Shown one piece after another: positions 16,208 through 23,949 of a DNA stretch of 64,000 bases. A model generated the notes under the pieces. The model made no database searches. It was not told where the DNA came from and saw only the letters and a program-made list of their open reading frames with translations. Position 1 is the stretch's first letter. Every line of letters begins with the position of its first letter. The position numbers were made by a program, and so were the translations under genes. Source of the DNA: Candidatus Denitrolinea symbiosum. Its GTDB lineage: Bacteria; Chloroflexota; Anaerolineae; Anaerolineales; Villigracilaceae. Location of the stretch: the NCBI GenBank assembly GCA_017312345.1, contig BLAA01000001.1:1426001-1490000 (forward strand), in the 5' to 3' direction.

Positions 16208-17920
16208 ATGAAATTGAACATCTCATTCCGTACGGACCGCGTCTTCCTCTTCCTTGTTCTGTTTCGCTGGGCGGCCCTCCTCCCGCCGCTGTTGACGTTG
16301 AACAAGACGCCCGAGACGTTGATTTTCCCCTCGGGCGTTTTCGGCGCGGCCCTTCTCGTCAATCTGGTCATTTCCATCCTGAATCGTCCGCTCAACCGGC
16401 TGGTGGAAAAATATCCGCTCCTCCTCGGAGTGGACCTGGCCTTCTGCGCGGCCGTCCTGGCCGCCAGCGGAGGGATCGGAAGTCCCTACTATTTTTATGC
16501 TCTCAGCCCCTTGCTGGTCGGAGCGCTCTTGTTCCAGATGCGCGGCGCGCTTCTTTCGGCGGCCGCGCTTTTCGCGTCGTTCTTTCTGACTGCGGACAGG
16601 TTCAGCGCCTCCGACGGCGTCCTGGCGATCACCCAACTGACGGGCGTCTGGCTCATCCCGATCCTGTTCGCCTACGTCTCCTCCCTGCTCAAAACCGTCC
16701 ATCAGGCGCACGACGAACTCAACGCCGCCCGCGACGAACTGACGCGCCAGAACGAGAACCTGACCAGCGCGCATCGTCAGTTGAAGGTCATCCACGACCT
16801 CACCGTCCTCCTGCAAGCCGCGCCCGACCTGCTCTCGGTGCAGCAACGCGTGCTCGGCGCGGTGACCACGGGACTCGGCTTCCGCAGCGCGGTGGTGGCG
16901 CTCGTGGACCCCACGCTCGAAGAGATGGGCAACTGGTCGCTGCACCCCGCCAACTCGTCCTTCCCCGCCGCCAAGCCTCTCCCTCTTCACGCGGAAAACG
17001 GCGAGATCTTCAAAGCCCTCCTCGAACGCAAACCCTATCACACAGGCGTGGAAGGGGAAACCCTCGTCAGCCACCCCAGCCTCAACTCGTGGCTCAAGAC
17101 CTGCCGCTGGATCGTCTATCCGCTCTCCCTGCGCGAACATGCCGTCGGCGTGCTGATGGTGGAAGTGGACAAGCGCGAAAAACTGACGCCCCAACGCGAG
17201 GAAGTCGCCAACCTCGTCGCGAATCAAGCCGCCCTGGCGCTCGGCACCACCATCCTGTGCATTGACCGCGCCCGCCGCCTCGCCGTCGAGACCGAGCGCA
17301 ACCGCATCGCCCGCGACATCCACGACACAGTGGCGCAATCGCTCTTCGGCATCGCCTACTCGCTCGACGCCTGCATCAACATGCTGCCCGAACAGGCGGA
17401 CGAAGTGAAAAAAGAACTGATCGAACTGCGGACCCTCGCCGTCGGCGCGCACGACGAAGTGCGCCGCTCCATCTTCGACCTCTGGCCGTCCGCGCTCACG
17501 ATGGAGACCTTCCAGGCTGACCTGGTGAACTACATCAGCGGGTACAGCCGTCCGCGGGCGTTCAGCATCATCTTCAACCACAGCGGCGACTTCAACTCGC
17601 TCCCCTCGGGACTGCGCCGCGCCGTCTACCGCATGGCGCAGGAGGCGCTGGCGAACTCGGCGCGGCACTCGGGCGCGTCCTCGGCGCGTCTCTGCCTGGA
17701 CGTGGACGGCGGGCGCGTGACCATGAGCGTCTCCGACGAGGGACGCGGCTTCGACCCCGCCGCGGCGCTCTCGCGCAGCCAGAACCGCGAACACTTCGGC
17801 TTGCACGGGATTCAGGAACGCGCCCGCGCCCTCGGCGGCGACTGCGAGATCGTCAGCGCGCCGGGCAAGGGGACGCGCATCCTGGTCGAACTTCCCGCGA
17901 ACGGACGCCTCCATGACTGA
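16208..17920 (+). CDS. NarL-family sensor histidine kinase
   Basis: This 570-residue protein has five to six membrane segments (residues 12-165), a coiled-coil linker (165-195), a GAF-like domain (195-350), a HisKA_3 dimerisation domain with H372 in ARDIHDTVAQS, and a C-terminal HATPase (EALANSARHSG, DEGRGFDP). It would phosphorylate the response regulator whose start overlaps its stop by eight bases. The gene is divergent from the sulfur operon, making it a candidate regulator of that operon. The signal is unknown; I see no cysteine-rich sensor motif. Confidence 0.9.
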   Translation: MKLNISFRTDRVFLFLVLFRWAALLPPLLTLNKTPETLIFPSGVFGAALLVNLVISILNRPLNRLVEKYPLLLGVDLAFCAAVLAASGGIGSPYYFYALSPLLVGALLFQMRGALLSAAALFASFFLTADRFSASDGVLAITQLTGVWLIPILFAYVSSLLKTVHQAHDELNAARDELTRQNENLTSAHRQLKVIHDLTVLLQAAPDLLSVQQRVLGAVTTGLGFRSAVVALVDPTLEEMGNWSLHPANSSFPAAKPLPLHAENGEIFKALLERKPYHTGVEGETLVSHPSLNSWLKTCRWIVYPLSLREHAVGVLMVEVDKREKLTPQREEVANLVANQAALALGTTILCIDRARRLAVETERNRIARDIHDTVAQSLFGIAYSLDACINMLPEQADEVKKELIELRTLAVGAHDEVRRSIFDLWPSALTMETFQADLVNYISGYSRPRAFSIIFNHSGDFNSLPSGLRRAVYRMAQEALANSARHSGASSARLCLDVDGGRVTMSVSDEGRGFDPAAALSRSQNREHFGLHGIQERARALGGDCEIVSAPGKGTRILVELPANGRLHD

Positions 17921-18557
17921 ATCCATCCGCCTGCTGATCGTGGACGACCACGCCGTGGTCCGCAAAGGGCTGGCGATGGTCCTCCGCCTGGAACCCGGCC
18001 TGACGGTGGCGGGCGAAGCGCAGAATGGACGCGAGGGCCTCGAAGCCGCGCGGCGCCTCCAGCCCGACATCGTCCTCGTGGACCTGGTCATGCCTGAAAT
18101 GGACGGGCACGAGATGGCCCTCGCGCTGCGGAAGTCGAATCCCGGCGTCAAAATTATGATGTTGACCGGCACGGAAGTGGACGACCGCGTGTTCGACCTG
18201 ATCGCGGCCGGGATTGAAGGATACGTGCTGAAAAATATCGAACCCGCGCAGCTGGTGGGCGCGATCCGCTCGGTGATGCGCGGCGAGGCGTACCTGCATC
18301 CCGACGCGATGAAGCGGGTGGTCAAGCGCATCCAGCCGCAGGCCGCGCCGCCGATTTCGCTGACCCCGCGCGAATTGGAAATCCTCGAATGGATGGCGAC
18401 GGCGAACACTTATAAACAGATCGCGCGGCAGTTGAACGTCAGCGAAGAGACCGTCCGCAGCCACGCGAAAAACATCCTGGAAAAAATGAAGCAGCCCAAC
18501 CGCGCCCAGGCGGTCCTGGCGGCCATGAAAATGGATATGATCAAGTTGGGGGACTAG
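17913..18557 (+). CDS. NarL/FixJ-family response regulator
   Basis: This 214-residue protein has a receiver domain with acidic pocket D11-D12, phospho-acceptor D57 (VLVDLVM) and K in VLKNIE. A LuxR-type helix-turn-helix follows (LTPRELEILEWMA near 150, SEETVRSHAKNILEKM near 178). It is translationally coupled to the kinase. Likely targets include its own promoter and the divergent tusA-hdr operon, by position only. Confidence 0.92.
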   Translation: MTESIRLLIVDDHAVVRKGLAMVLRLEPGLTVAGEAQNGREGLEAARRLQPDIVLVDLVMPEMDGHEMALALRKSNPGVKIMMLTGTEVDDRVFDLIAAGIEGYVLKNIEPAQLVGAIRSVMRGEAYLHPDAMKRVVKRIQPQAAPPISLTPRELEILEWMATANTYKQIARQLNVSEETVRSHAKNILEKMKQPNRAQAVLAAMKMDMIKLGD

Positions 18558-18641
18558 CCCGCCGCGAGGAACGCGCAGAAAAAGCCGCCCGTCCTTCGGG
18601 GTGGGGGACTTGCGCAGCGAGACGGTTTGGGAAGGGCCGAA

Positions 18642-18869
18642 TTAGAAAGCGAACCTGCCTGTGATCAACAGGCACATCGCCCCCAGGGAACAGACCGCGA
18701 ACATCAACATTACCGCGACGATGAAGCGCTGCTGCGCCGTCATGCCGAGGAATTTACTGGACGTTTTCCTGCGCCGCGCGGGAGCAGGTTTGACTTTGGG
18801 AGCGGGATTCTCCGGCTGGTCGTCGAAGCCGCTGGTATCCGAAGCGTCATTGCGAAGGCCGTCAAACAT
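18642..18869 (-). CDS. Small single-pass membrane protein
   Basis: This 75-residue hypothetical protein has a proline- and lysine-rich N-terminal half and one transmembrane segment (about residues 49-71, FIVAVMLMFAVCSLGAMCLL). It starts 12 bases after the birA stop, so it may be co-transcribed. I recognise no family. The 84-base gap between its stop and the response-regulator stop shows no clear terminator. Confidence 0.6.
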   Translation of the reverse strand: MFDGLRNDASDTSGFDDQPENPAPKVKPAPARRRKTSSKFLGMTAQQRFIVAVMLMFAVCSLGAMCLLITGRFAF

Positions 18870-18881
18870 GGGCGTATTTTA

Positions 18882-19670
18882 TCACAGCGCGGGACGCAGA
18901 CGGGTCTCCCCAAATTGCACTGTCACGATTTTGTCATTGACGAGGAGAAGCAGGCTCCCGTCTGAAGCGAGGCCCGCGACGCGCCCGGCCAGCGGCTGCT
19001 CGCTTCCCTGCCAGACCCGCACCTCCTGGCCGCGAAACGCGAGGTTCTCCTCCCAGGCTTTTATCAACTCCCCGCCGCGCATTTTTGCGCGCCATCCGAT
19101 CAGCGCGGACAAAATATCGCGCAGGAGTTCCCCGCGCTCGACCGGCCGCCCGAGTTCCGCTTCGAGGTTTGTGGCCGGGAAGCGCAGCGTCTCGTCGGGA
19201 GGGTTGGAGCCGGCCCGCGCGTTGACGCCGATGCCGATGACCGCCGCGTCCAGCGCGTCGCCGGTCCACACCGCTTCGGCCAGAATCCCCGCGACTTTTT
19301 TGCCGTCCAGCAGGACGTCGTTCGGCCACTTGATGCGCGGCTCCAGTCCGCGCGGTTTTAATGCGTCTGCCAGCGCGGCCGCGCCGAGGCCCGTGAAAAG
19401 GCTGGGATTGAACTCCGCTTCTTCAGGAGGGGCGGGGACCGGGCGCAGGATCAGGCTGAACGTCAGGGCGGTTGCGGGCGGCGCGCTCCACTTGCGCCCG
19501 GCGCGGCCGCGGCCGCTCGTCTGTTCGTCGGCAATTACCAGCGAGAGGTCCCGCGCGCCGTCCGCGGCCCAGGCCAGGGCTTCGTCGTTGGTCGAGCCGA
19601 GGGAATCGAAGTAGCGCAGTCCGCCGAGGGGGAGCCCCGCAAGTAGTTTGTGGAGAGAGGCTGGGTTCAT
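18882..19670 (-). CDS. birA: Biotin--protein ligase without the DNA-binding domain
   Basis: This 262-residue enzyme activates biotin with ATP and attaches it to carboxylase carrier proteins. Signatures are the adenylate loop GRGRAGRKWS and the KWPNDVLLDGKKVAGIL active-site segment, followed by a short C-terminal SH3-like domain. It lacks the N-terminal helix-turn-helix of bifunctional BirA, so it is the monofunctional type. It starts at ATG 19670, downstream of the hairpin that ends the peptidase gene. Confidence 0.9.
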   Translation of the reverse strand: MNPASLHKLLAGLPLGGLRYFDSLGSTNDEALAWAADGARDLSLVIADEQTSGRGRAGRKWSAPPATALTFSLILRPVPAPPEEAEFNPSLFTGLGAAALADALKPRGLEPRIKWPNDVLLDGKKVAGILAEAVWTGDALDAAVIGIGVNARAGSNPPDETLRFPATNLEAELGRPVERGELLRDILSALIGWRAKMRGGELIKAWEENLAFRGQEVRVWQGSEQPLAGRVAGLASDGSLLLLVNDKIVTVQFGETRLRPAL

Positions 19671-19683
19671 CGGGTTGAATCGA

Positions 19684-19712
19684 AAACCCGTTTTCTGCTG
19701 GAAAACGGGTTT
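19684..19712 (-). terminator. Hairpin after the M23 peptidase gene
   Basis: AAACCCGTTTTC and its perfect 12-bp inverse flank a five-base loop, followed on the minus strand by TTTTCG. It is just downstream of the peptidase stop and 14 bases before birA. A related stem (AACCCCGTTT) occurs at 43719-43746, so this may be a mobile repeat as well as a terminator. Confidence 0.65.
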
Positions 19713-19721
19713 CTGTGGAAA

Positions 19722-20777
19722 TTATTGAACGTAGCCGAGCGGGTTGACCGAGGCGCCGTTGCTGCGGATCTCGAAGTGCAGGTGCGCGCCGAACGAGTTG
19801 CCGGTGTTGCCGACCGTGCCGATCTGGCTGCCCTGCGCCACAGGCTGGCACATCTTGACGAAGACGGCGGTCAAGTGGGCATATAAGGTGACGTATCCGT
19901 TGCCGTGGTCGATCTGCACCATGTTGCCGTAGCCGTATTCGCTCCAGCCCGCAAATGTGACCATGCCGTGGTCCGCGGCCAGGACCACGTCGCCTTCGAG
20001 TCCGGTCATGTCTACGGCGAGGTGGCCCGCGCTGTAGTTGTTTCCCGAAATGGTGTGCGGTTCGCCCGCCACCGGCCAGATGAACGAGCCCGAGCCGGGA
20101 CGTCCGCCGCCGCACGCGCTGCCGGCCGAGCCTGCCGCGCTGGTCTGGCTCCAGACGAGCGAACTCCAGTCTTTCAGCGGGCGCGACCCGCCGGAGACCA
20201 TGACCAGCGTGCCGGGTTGGAAGTTGGGGTTGGCCAGGTCCACGTCGTTGCCGGGGAAATCCAGGATGTCTTCCGAAGTGGTCTTGAATTCCGAGGCTAC
20301 TTGGTCAATGGTGTCGCCCGCCTGCCAGTCGTAGAGGATCCCGTCCACTGGCGGGATAACCAGGACCATGCCGGGTTTCAGGCCGTGCGGGTCGTCGTCC
20401 AAAACATCCTTGTTATTGTACAGGATGGATTCGGTGGTGACGCCGAATTTTTCGGCGATCTTGCTCATGGCGTCGCCGCGTTCGACGGTATAGCGGATGG
20501 GTTCGTAGCGCGGCAGGTCTGCGGGGATGTTGGTGAAGAGCTGGATGTCCCGGTCTATGCCGCCCGGCTCGACCGACGAGGGCGGGAGCGGCAGGGCGAC
20601 TTTGGGCGCTTCCTGGCTTGGATTTGCGGTGGGCAGCGGGACCGCGGCCGGCTTCAACGCCCGCGCGTTTTTCCACCACGCCGCGCCCCCCAGCAGCGAC
20701 GCGGCCAGCGCGGCCGTCGCCAGCCAGGCGATGACGCCGAAGCGGTTGTTTTTCAGGAACGATACGAGTTTGGTCAT
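19722..20777 (-). CDS. LysM-containing M23 metallopeptidase, membrane anchored
   Basis: This 351-residue cell-envelope protein has an N-terminal transmembrane segment (about residues 12-32), a proline-rich linker, two LysM domains (around 92-140 and 150-195) and a C-terminal M23 domain. The zinc ligands are visible as H-x3-D in GHLAVDMTG and HLHFEIRSNG. It would cleave peptidoglycan cross-links or act in envelope remodelling. Start ATG 20777; the 167-base gap to rho has an inverted GAGTCC/GGACTC pair near 20810-20845. Confidence 0.9.
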   Translation of the reverse strand: MTKLVSFLKNNRFGVIAWLATAALAASLLGGAAWWKNARALKPAAVPLPTANPSQEAPKVALPLPPSSVEPGGIDRDIQLFTNIPADLPRYEPIRYTVERGDAMSKIAEKFGVTTESILYNNKDVLDDDPHGLKPGMVLVIPPVDGILYDWQAGDTIDQVASEFKTTSEDILDFPGNDVDLANPNFQPGTLVMVSGGSRPLKDWSSLVWSQTSAAGSAGSACGGGRPGSGSFIWPVAGEPHTISGNNYSAGHLAVDMTGLEGDVVLAADHGMVTFAGWSEYGYGNMVQIDHGNGYVTLYAHLTAVFVKMCQPVAQGSQIGTVGNTGNSFGAHLHFEIRSNGASVNPLGYVQ

Positions 20778-20944
20778 GTTAGAAACAGCTATCGCTTTGA
20801 TTGACGTGAGTCCGGGATAATTCAGGTTTGCGCATGGGACTCAGGGAGCGTTTTGAAATTCCATCTCGGATACGGATGCGGATTCCGAATAAAGATCGGC
20901 GCGCTCCGCGTCCAAAGACGGGACAGGCTTTATCTCGAATTACG

Positions 20945-22222
20945 TTACATGCTGTCGGTAAGCGTTTCCAGGAATTCCTGGTTGTTCCTCGCCTTGGACA
21001 AGCGTGAGATGATGGCTTCGGTGGCTACGGCCGGGTCCATGCCCGCGCCCTGCGGCGGGGGGGAGGTCATCTGGATGTACATGCGGCGCATGAGCCAGAC
21101 GCGTTGCAGGATGTCGGGGCCGAGCAGCAGGTCTTCGCGGCGGGTGGACGAGCGTTCGATGTCCACCGCGGGGAAGATGCGGCGCTCCTGGAGTTTACGC
21201 GAGAGCAGCAATTCCATGTTGCCCGTGCCTTTGAACTCCTCGTACACCACGTCGTCGAGACGGGAGCCGGTATCCACGAGACAGGTGGCGATGATGGTCA
21301 GCGAGCCGCCTTCTTCGATGTTCCGCGCCGCGCCGAAGAATTTCTTGGGCGGGTACAGCGCCGAGGGGTCCATGCCGCCCGAGAGCGTGCGCCCGGACGG
21401 GTTGACGACCAGGTTGTAGGCGCGGGCCAGGCGGGTGATCGAGTCCATTAAAATTACCACGTGGCGGCCGAGTTCCACCAGTCTCTTAGCGCGGTCTAAG
21501 GCGATCTCCGCCGTGCGGACGTGGGAGGTGACGGGTTCGTCGAACGTGGAGGCGACGACTTCCGCGTCCACCGAGCGATCCATGTCGGTCACTTCTTCGG
21601 GACGCTCGCCGATGAGGGCCACCATCAGGTGAACGTCGGGATATTTGGTTGAAATGGAGTTGGCGATCTGTTTCAGGATGGTGGTTTTCCCCGCTTTGGG
21701 CGGCGAGACGATCAGTCCGCGCTGGCCGCGTCCGATGGGCGCGATTAGGTTGATCAGTCGGGGGGCGAGGTTGTCGTGTTCCAGTTCAAGGTCGAAGCGT
21801 TTGTCGGGGAAGATGGGCGTCAGGCTCTCGAAGACGGGACGGCGGCGGGCCTCTTCGGGGTCCACGCCGTTGACCGTTTCCACTTTCAGCAGGCCGTAGT
21901 GACGTTCCGATTCGCGCGGGGCGCGCACGTTGCCGATAACGAGATCGCCGTCGCGCAGGTCGTAGCGCCGCAGCTGCGCCTGCGAGACGTACACGTCCGA
22001 CTCGCTGATGCGGTAGTTTTCCGAGCGCAGGAAGCCGATGCCCTCGTTCATGATCTCGAGGATGCCGCCGCGCACTTCCACGCCCTCCTTTTCGGCTTCG
22101 GCCTGCCGGATGCGCACGATGAGCGCTTCTTTTTTAAGGCGATTGGCGTTGGTAATGTTCAGCCCTTTCGCCATAGTCCGTAGTTTGGATAGCGGTTCGT
22201 TTTCGAGTGCGATGATGTCCAT
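20945..22222 (-). CDS. rho: Transcription termination factor Rho
   Basis: This 425-residue hexameric RNA helicase starts at ATG 22222 (MDIIALENEPLSK) behind GGAAGGA; the open frame extends 45 codons upstream but that part is leader. It has the N-terminal Rho fold, an RNA-binding cold-shock-like domain (GFLRSENYRISESDVYVS), the Walker A segment GLIVSPPKAGKTT, the Walker B region and the Q/R-loop region near VNPSGRTLSGGMDPSALYPPK (quoted in part). It is transcribed alone from a strong promoter 195 bases upstream. Confidence 0.95.
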   Translation of the reverse strand: MDIIALENEPLSKLRTMAKGLNITNANRLKKEALIVRIRQAEAEKEGVEVRGGILEIMNEGIGFLRSENYRISESDVYVSQAQLRRYDLRDGDLVIGNVRAPRESERHYGLLKVETVNGVDPEEARRRPVFESLTPIFPDKRFDLELEHDNLAPRLINLIAPIGRGQRGLIVSPPKAGKTTILKQIANSISTKYPDVHLMVALIGERPEEVTDMDRSVDAEVVASTFDEPVTSHVRTAEIALDRAKRLVELGRHVVILMDSITRLARAYNLVVNPSGRTLSGGMDPSALYPPKKFFGAARNIEEGGSLTIIATCLVDTGSRLDDVVYEEFKGTGNMELLLSRKLQERRIFPAVDIERSSTRREDLLLGPDILQRVWLMRRMYIQMTSPPPQGAGMDPAVATEAIISRLSKARNNQEFLETLTDSM

Positions 22223-22445
22223 AAGTCCTTCCAGGGTGGGTTTGATACGTGGGAATGCGAAACGGGCCTTTGCCCCCTTGGGCAAGGCCGACGGTCTGGT
22301 TAATTGTGAGACAAGGGAGTTTCGTTCAAAGTTAAGGTGACGACCCGATACAGGCATGCAAAAATGCTGTGCAGATAGCGGGTCCTGGTTTTAAAGTAAC
22401 CGGGGAAGTTGGAATGATTATAGCACGCTCATTCAAGCGGCGCAA
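22223..22445 (-). promoter_or_regulatory. rho promoter and structured 5' leader
   Basis: On the minus strand TTGCGC (22445-22440), a 17-base spacer and TATAAT (22422-22417) with an upstream TG form an extended -10 promoter. The leader of about 190 bases holds two hairpins: 22342-22384 (arms GACCCG-ATA and TA-GCGGGTC with inner GCATG pairing) and 22265-22289 (GGCCTTTGCCC with GGGCAAGGCC). The second lies 43 bases before the rho start. Rho often controls its own leader by premature termination; this layout fits that. Confidence 0.65.
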
Positions 22446-22501
22446 GCGTGATTTCTTGCGGTTTTCTCAATAACCGGGGCATGTCGGCGTGAACGGGTTG
22501 A

Positions 22502-22528
22502 GACGTCCCCGCGCGCGGCGGGGACGTC
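22502..22528 (-). terminator. GC-rich hairpin after the coiled-coil protein gene
   Basis: A perfect 11-bp stem (GACGTCCCCGC) with loop GCGCG lies just beyond the stop at 22537. No strong T-run follows, so termination may be Rho-assisted. Confidence 0.6.
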
Positions 22529-22536
22529 CCTCCCAG

Positions 22537-22998
22537 TTATTTCGCAGGCAGGATGCTGTTGAGCGTCCGCGTCAGGCTTTGAAGTTCGGCTGTGTGACCC
22601 TGCAGTTTGCTCACGTCGCCCGTTTGCAGCCCCGAGCGGACGTCGGCGATGGTCTTGCTGGTCGCGGCCTGACCGTCAATGATCTTTTGCGTCAGACGTT
22701 CCAGGTCGGCGGCGAACTGCGTCAGTTTCGGCGGGATGAGCGGGATCTTTTGCATGAGCGGGAGCAGAACGTCCAACACCTGGTTGGCGATGCCCGCGTA
22801 CTTGACGGTGAGCGTGTGCAGCGCGCCGATGGAACCGGTCAACTCCAACGACACCTCCTGGATGGAATCGATCATCTTGGCGTTGTCCTCGATCATCTTG
22901 CTGATCTGGTCGAGCGAGCCGGTCAATTTGGATGAGAACTTGGTGTAATTCATCGGTTTCGCGGCAGAGACGCCGCCTTGAAGAGGGGCTGGGGACAT
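22537..22998 (-). CDS. Helical coiled-coil protein of unknown function
   Basis: This 153-residue protein starts at ATG 22998 behind GGAG. It is almost entirely amphipathic helix with heptad-like spacing (SLDQISKMIEDNAKMIDSIQ and following) and no cysteine, signal peptide or catalytic motif. The longer frame upstream is hydrophobic and overlaps the promoter, so I reject it. It looks phasin- or methyl-accepting-like only in its helicity; I assign no function. Confidence 0.65.
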   Translation of the reverse strand: MSPAPLQGGVSAAKPMNYTKFSSKLTGSLDQISKMIEDNAKMIDSIQEVSLELTGSIGALHTLTVKYAGIANQVLDVLLPLMQKIPLIPPKLTQFAADLERLTQKIIDGQAATSKTIADVRSGLQTGDVSKLQGHTAELQSLTRTLNSILPAK

Positions 22999-23026
22999 GA
23001 AAGGACTCCTTGTGTGTGATGGGCAT

Positions 23027-23055
23027 ACTATACAACAAAATGAAGTTGATGTGAA
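23027..23055 (-). promoter_or_regulatory. Promoter of the coiled-coil protein gene
   Basis: On the minus strand TTCACA (23055-23050) and TATAGT (23032-23027) are separated by 17 bases, about 30 bases before the start codon. The rest of the 282-base divergent gap holds TTCGC-rich repeats near 23160-23200 and TATAAT at 23243-23248, a -10 for the plus-strand hydrolase gene. Confidence 0.6.
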
Positions 23056-23280
23056 CAGCAAACAAAATATCCAATTGAAAAACCTCATCGCAAATAACGC
23101 GAACGCCTGCGCTGTGCCGAACGCAGCGCGGCGCAAGCGTTTGGCGATTGAAATTTAAAACAATTCGCGCCATTCGCCCATTCGCGCGATTCGTGTTCCA
23201 GAATGACTATTTTGGCAGGGACTTTGCAGTATAAGGAGAAGGTATAATCTCCTCATCCAACTCACCAAAGGAAAAATCCC

Positions 23281-23949
23281 ATGGGCGAAATGACTCAACT
23301 CAACTCTGTTCCCGGCTACCTCGCCAAACCCGCTGGCGACGGTCCCTTCCCCGCGCTGCTCGTCATCCAGGAGTGGTGGGGACTCGACCCGCAGACCAAG
23401 TCCATCGCGGACCGCTTCGCGGCGGAGGGCTACCTGGCCTTTTCGCCCGACCTCTATCGCGGCGAACTGGCCGCGCTCAGCGAAAGCGACAAAGCCGCCT
23501 CCCTCGTCGCAAAGTACGGCCCCGGCGCGCCCGACGACCTCGAGAAAGTCTTCGACGGCTTCAAGAGCCATGCGCAATGCACGGGCAAAGTCGGCAGCGT
23601 CGGATTCTGCTTCGGCGGCAGGATGTCGCTGACGCTTGGCATCCGCCGCCCGCTCGACGCCGTCTGCACCTTCTACGGCGGCGGGATGCAAAACATCTTC
23701 GACCAGATGCACGCGCTGCGCGCGCCCGTCCTCGGTCTCTTCGGCGACGCGGACCAGTCCATCCCCGTCGGCACGGTCGAACAATTCGACAAACTTCTCG
23801 GCGAACTCGGCCTCGAACACGAGGTCATCGTCTACCCCAATTCGGGACACGCCTTCTTCCGCGACAACGACCCGACCACCTACAAACCCGAAGCCGCGCG
23901 GGACGCCTGGGAGCGCGTGAAGAAATTCTTCGCCAAACATCTGAAATGA
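23281..23949 (+). CDS. Dienelactone hydrolase family protein
   Basis: This 222-residue alpha/beta hydrolase has the family triad: the nucleophile cysteine in GFCFGGRM (about residue 104), aspartate in GDADQSIP and histidine in GHAFFRDND. Such enzymes hydrolyse dienelactone or related small esters; the true substrate is unknown. It starts at ATG 23281 with AAAGGAAAA upstream and TATAAT at 23243-23248. Its stop overlaps the next gene's start by four bases (ATGA). Confidence 0.92.
   Translation: MGEMTQLNSVPGYLAKPAGDGPFPALLVIQEWWGLDPQTKSIADRFAAEGYLAFSPDLYRGELAALSESDKAASLVAKYGPGAPDDLEKVFDGFKSHAQCTGKVGSVGFCFGGRMSLTLGIRRPLDAVCTFYGGGMQNIFDQMHALRAPVLGLFGDADQSIPVGTVEQFDKLLGELGLEHEVIVYPNSGHAFFRDNDPTTYKPEAARDAWERVKKFFAKHLK

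Noticed and set aside
22537..23136. Extended 199-residue form of the coiled-coil protein with a hydrophobic N-terminus
   Set aside because: The extra residues overlap a well-spaced promoter (TTCACA-17-TATAGT), and the ribosome binding site favours ATG 22998.
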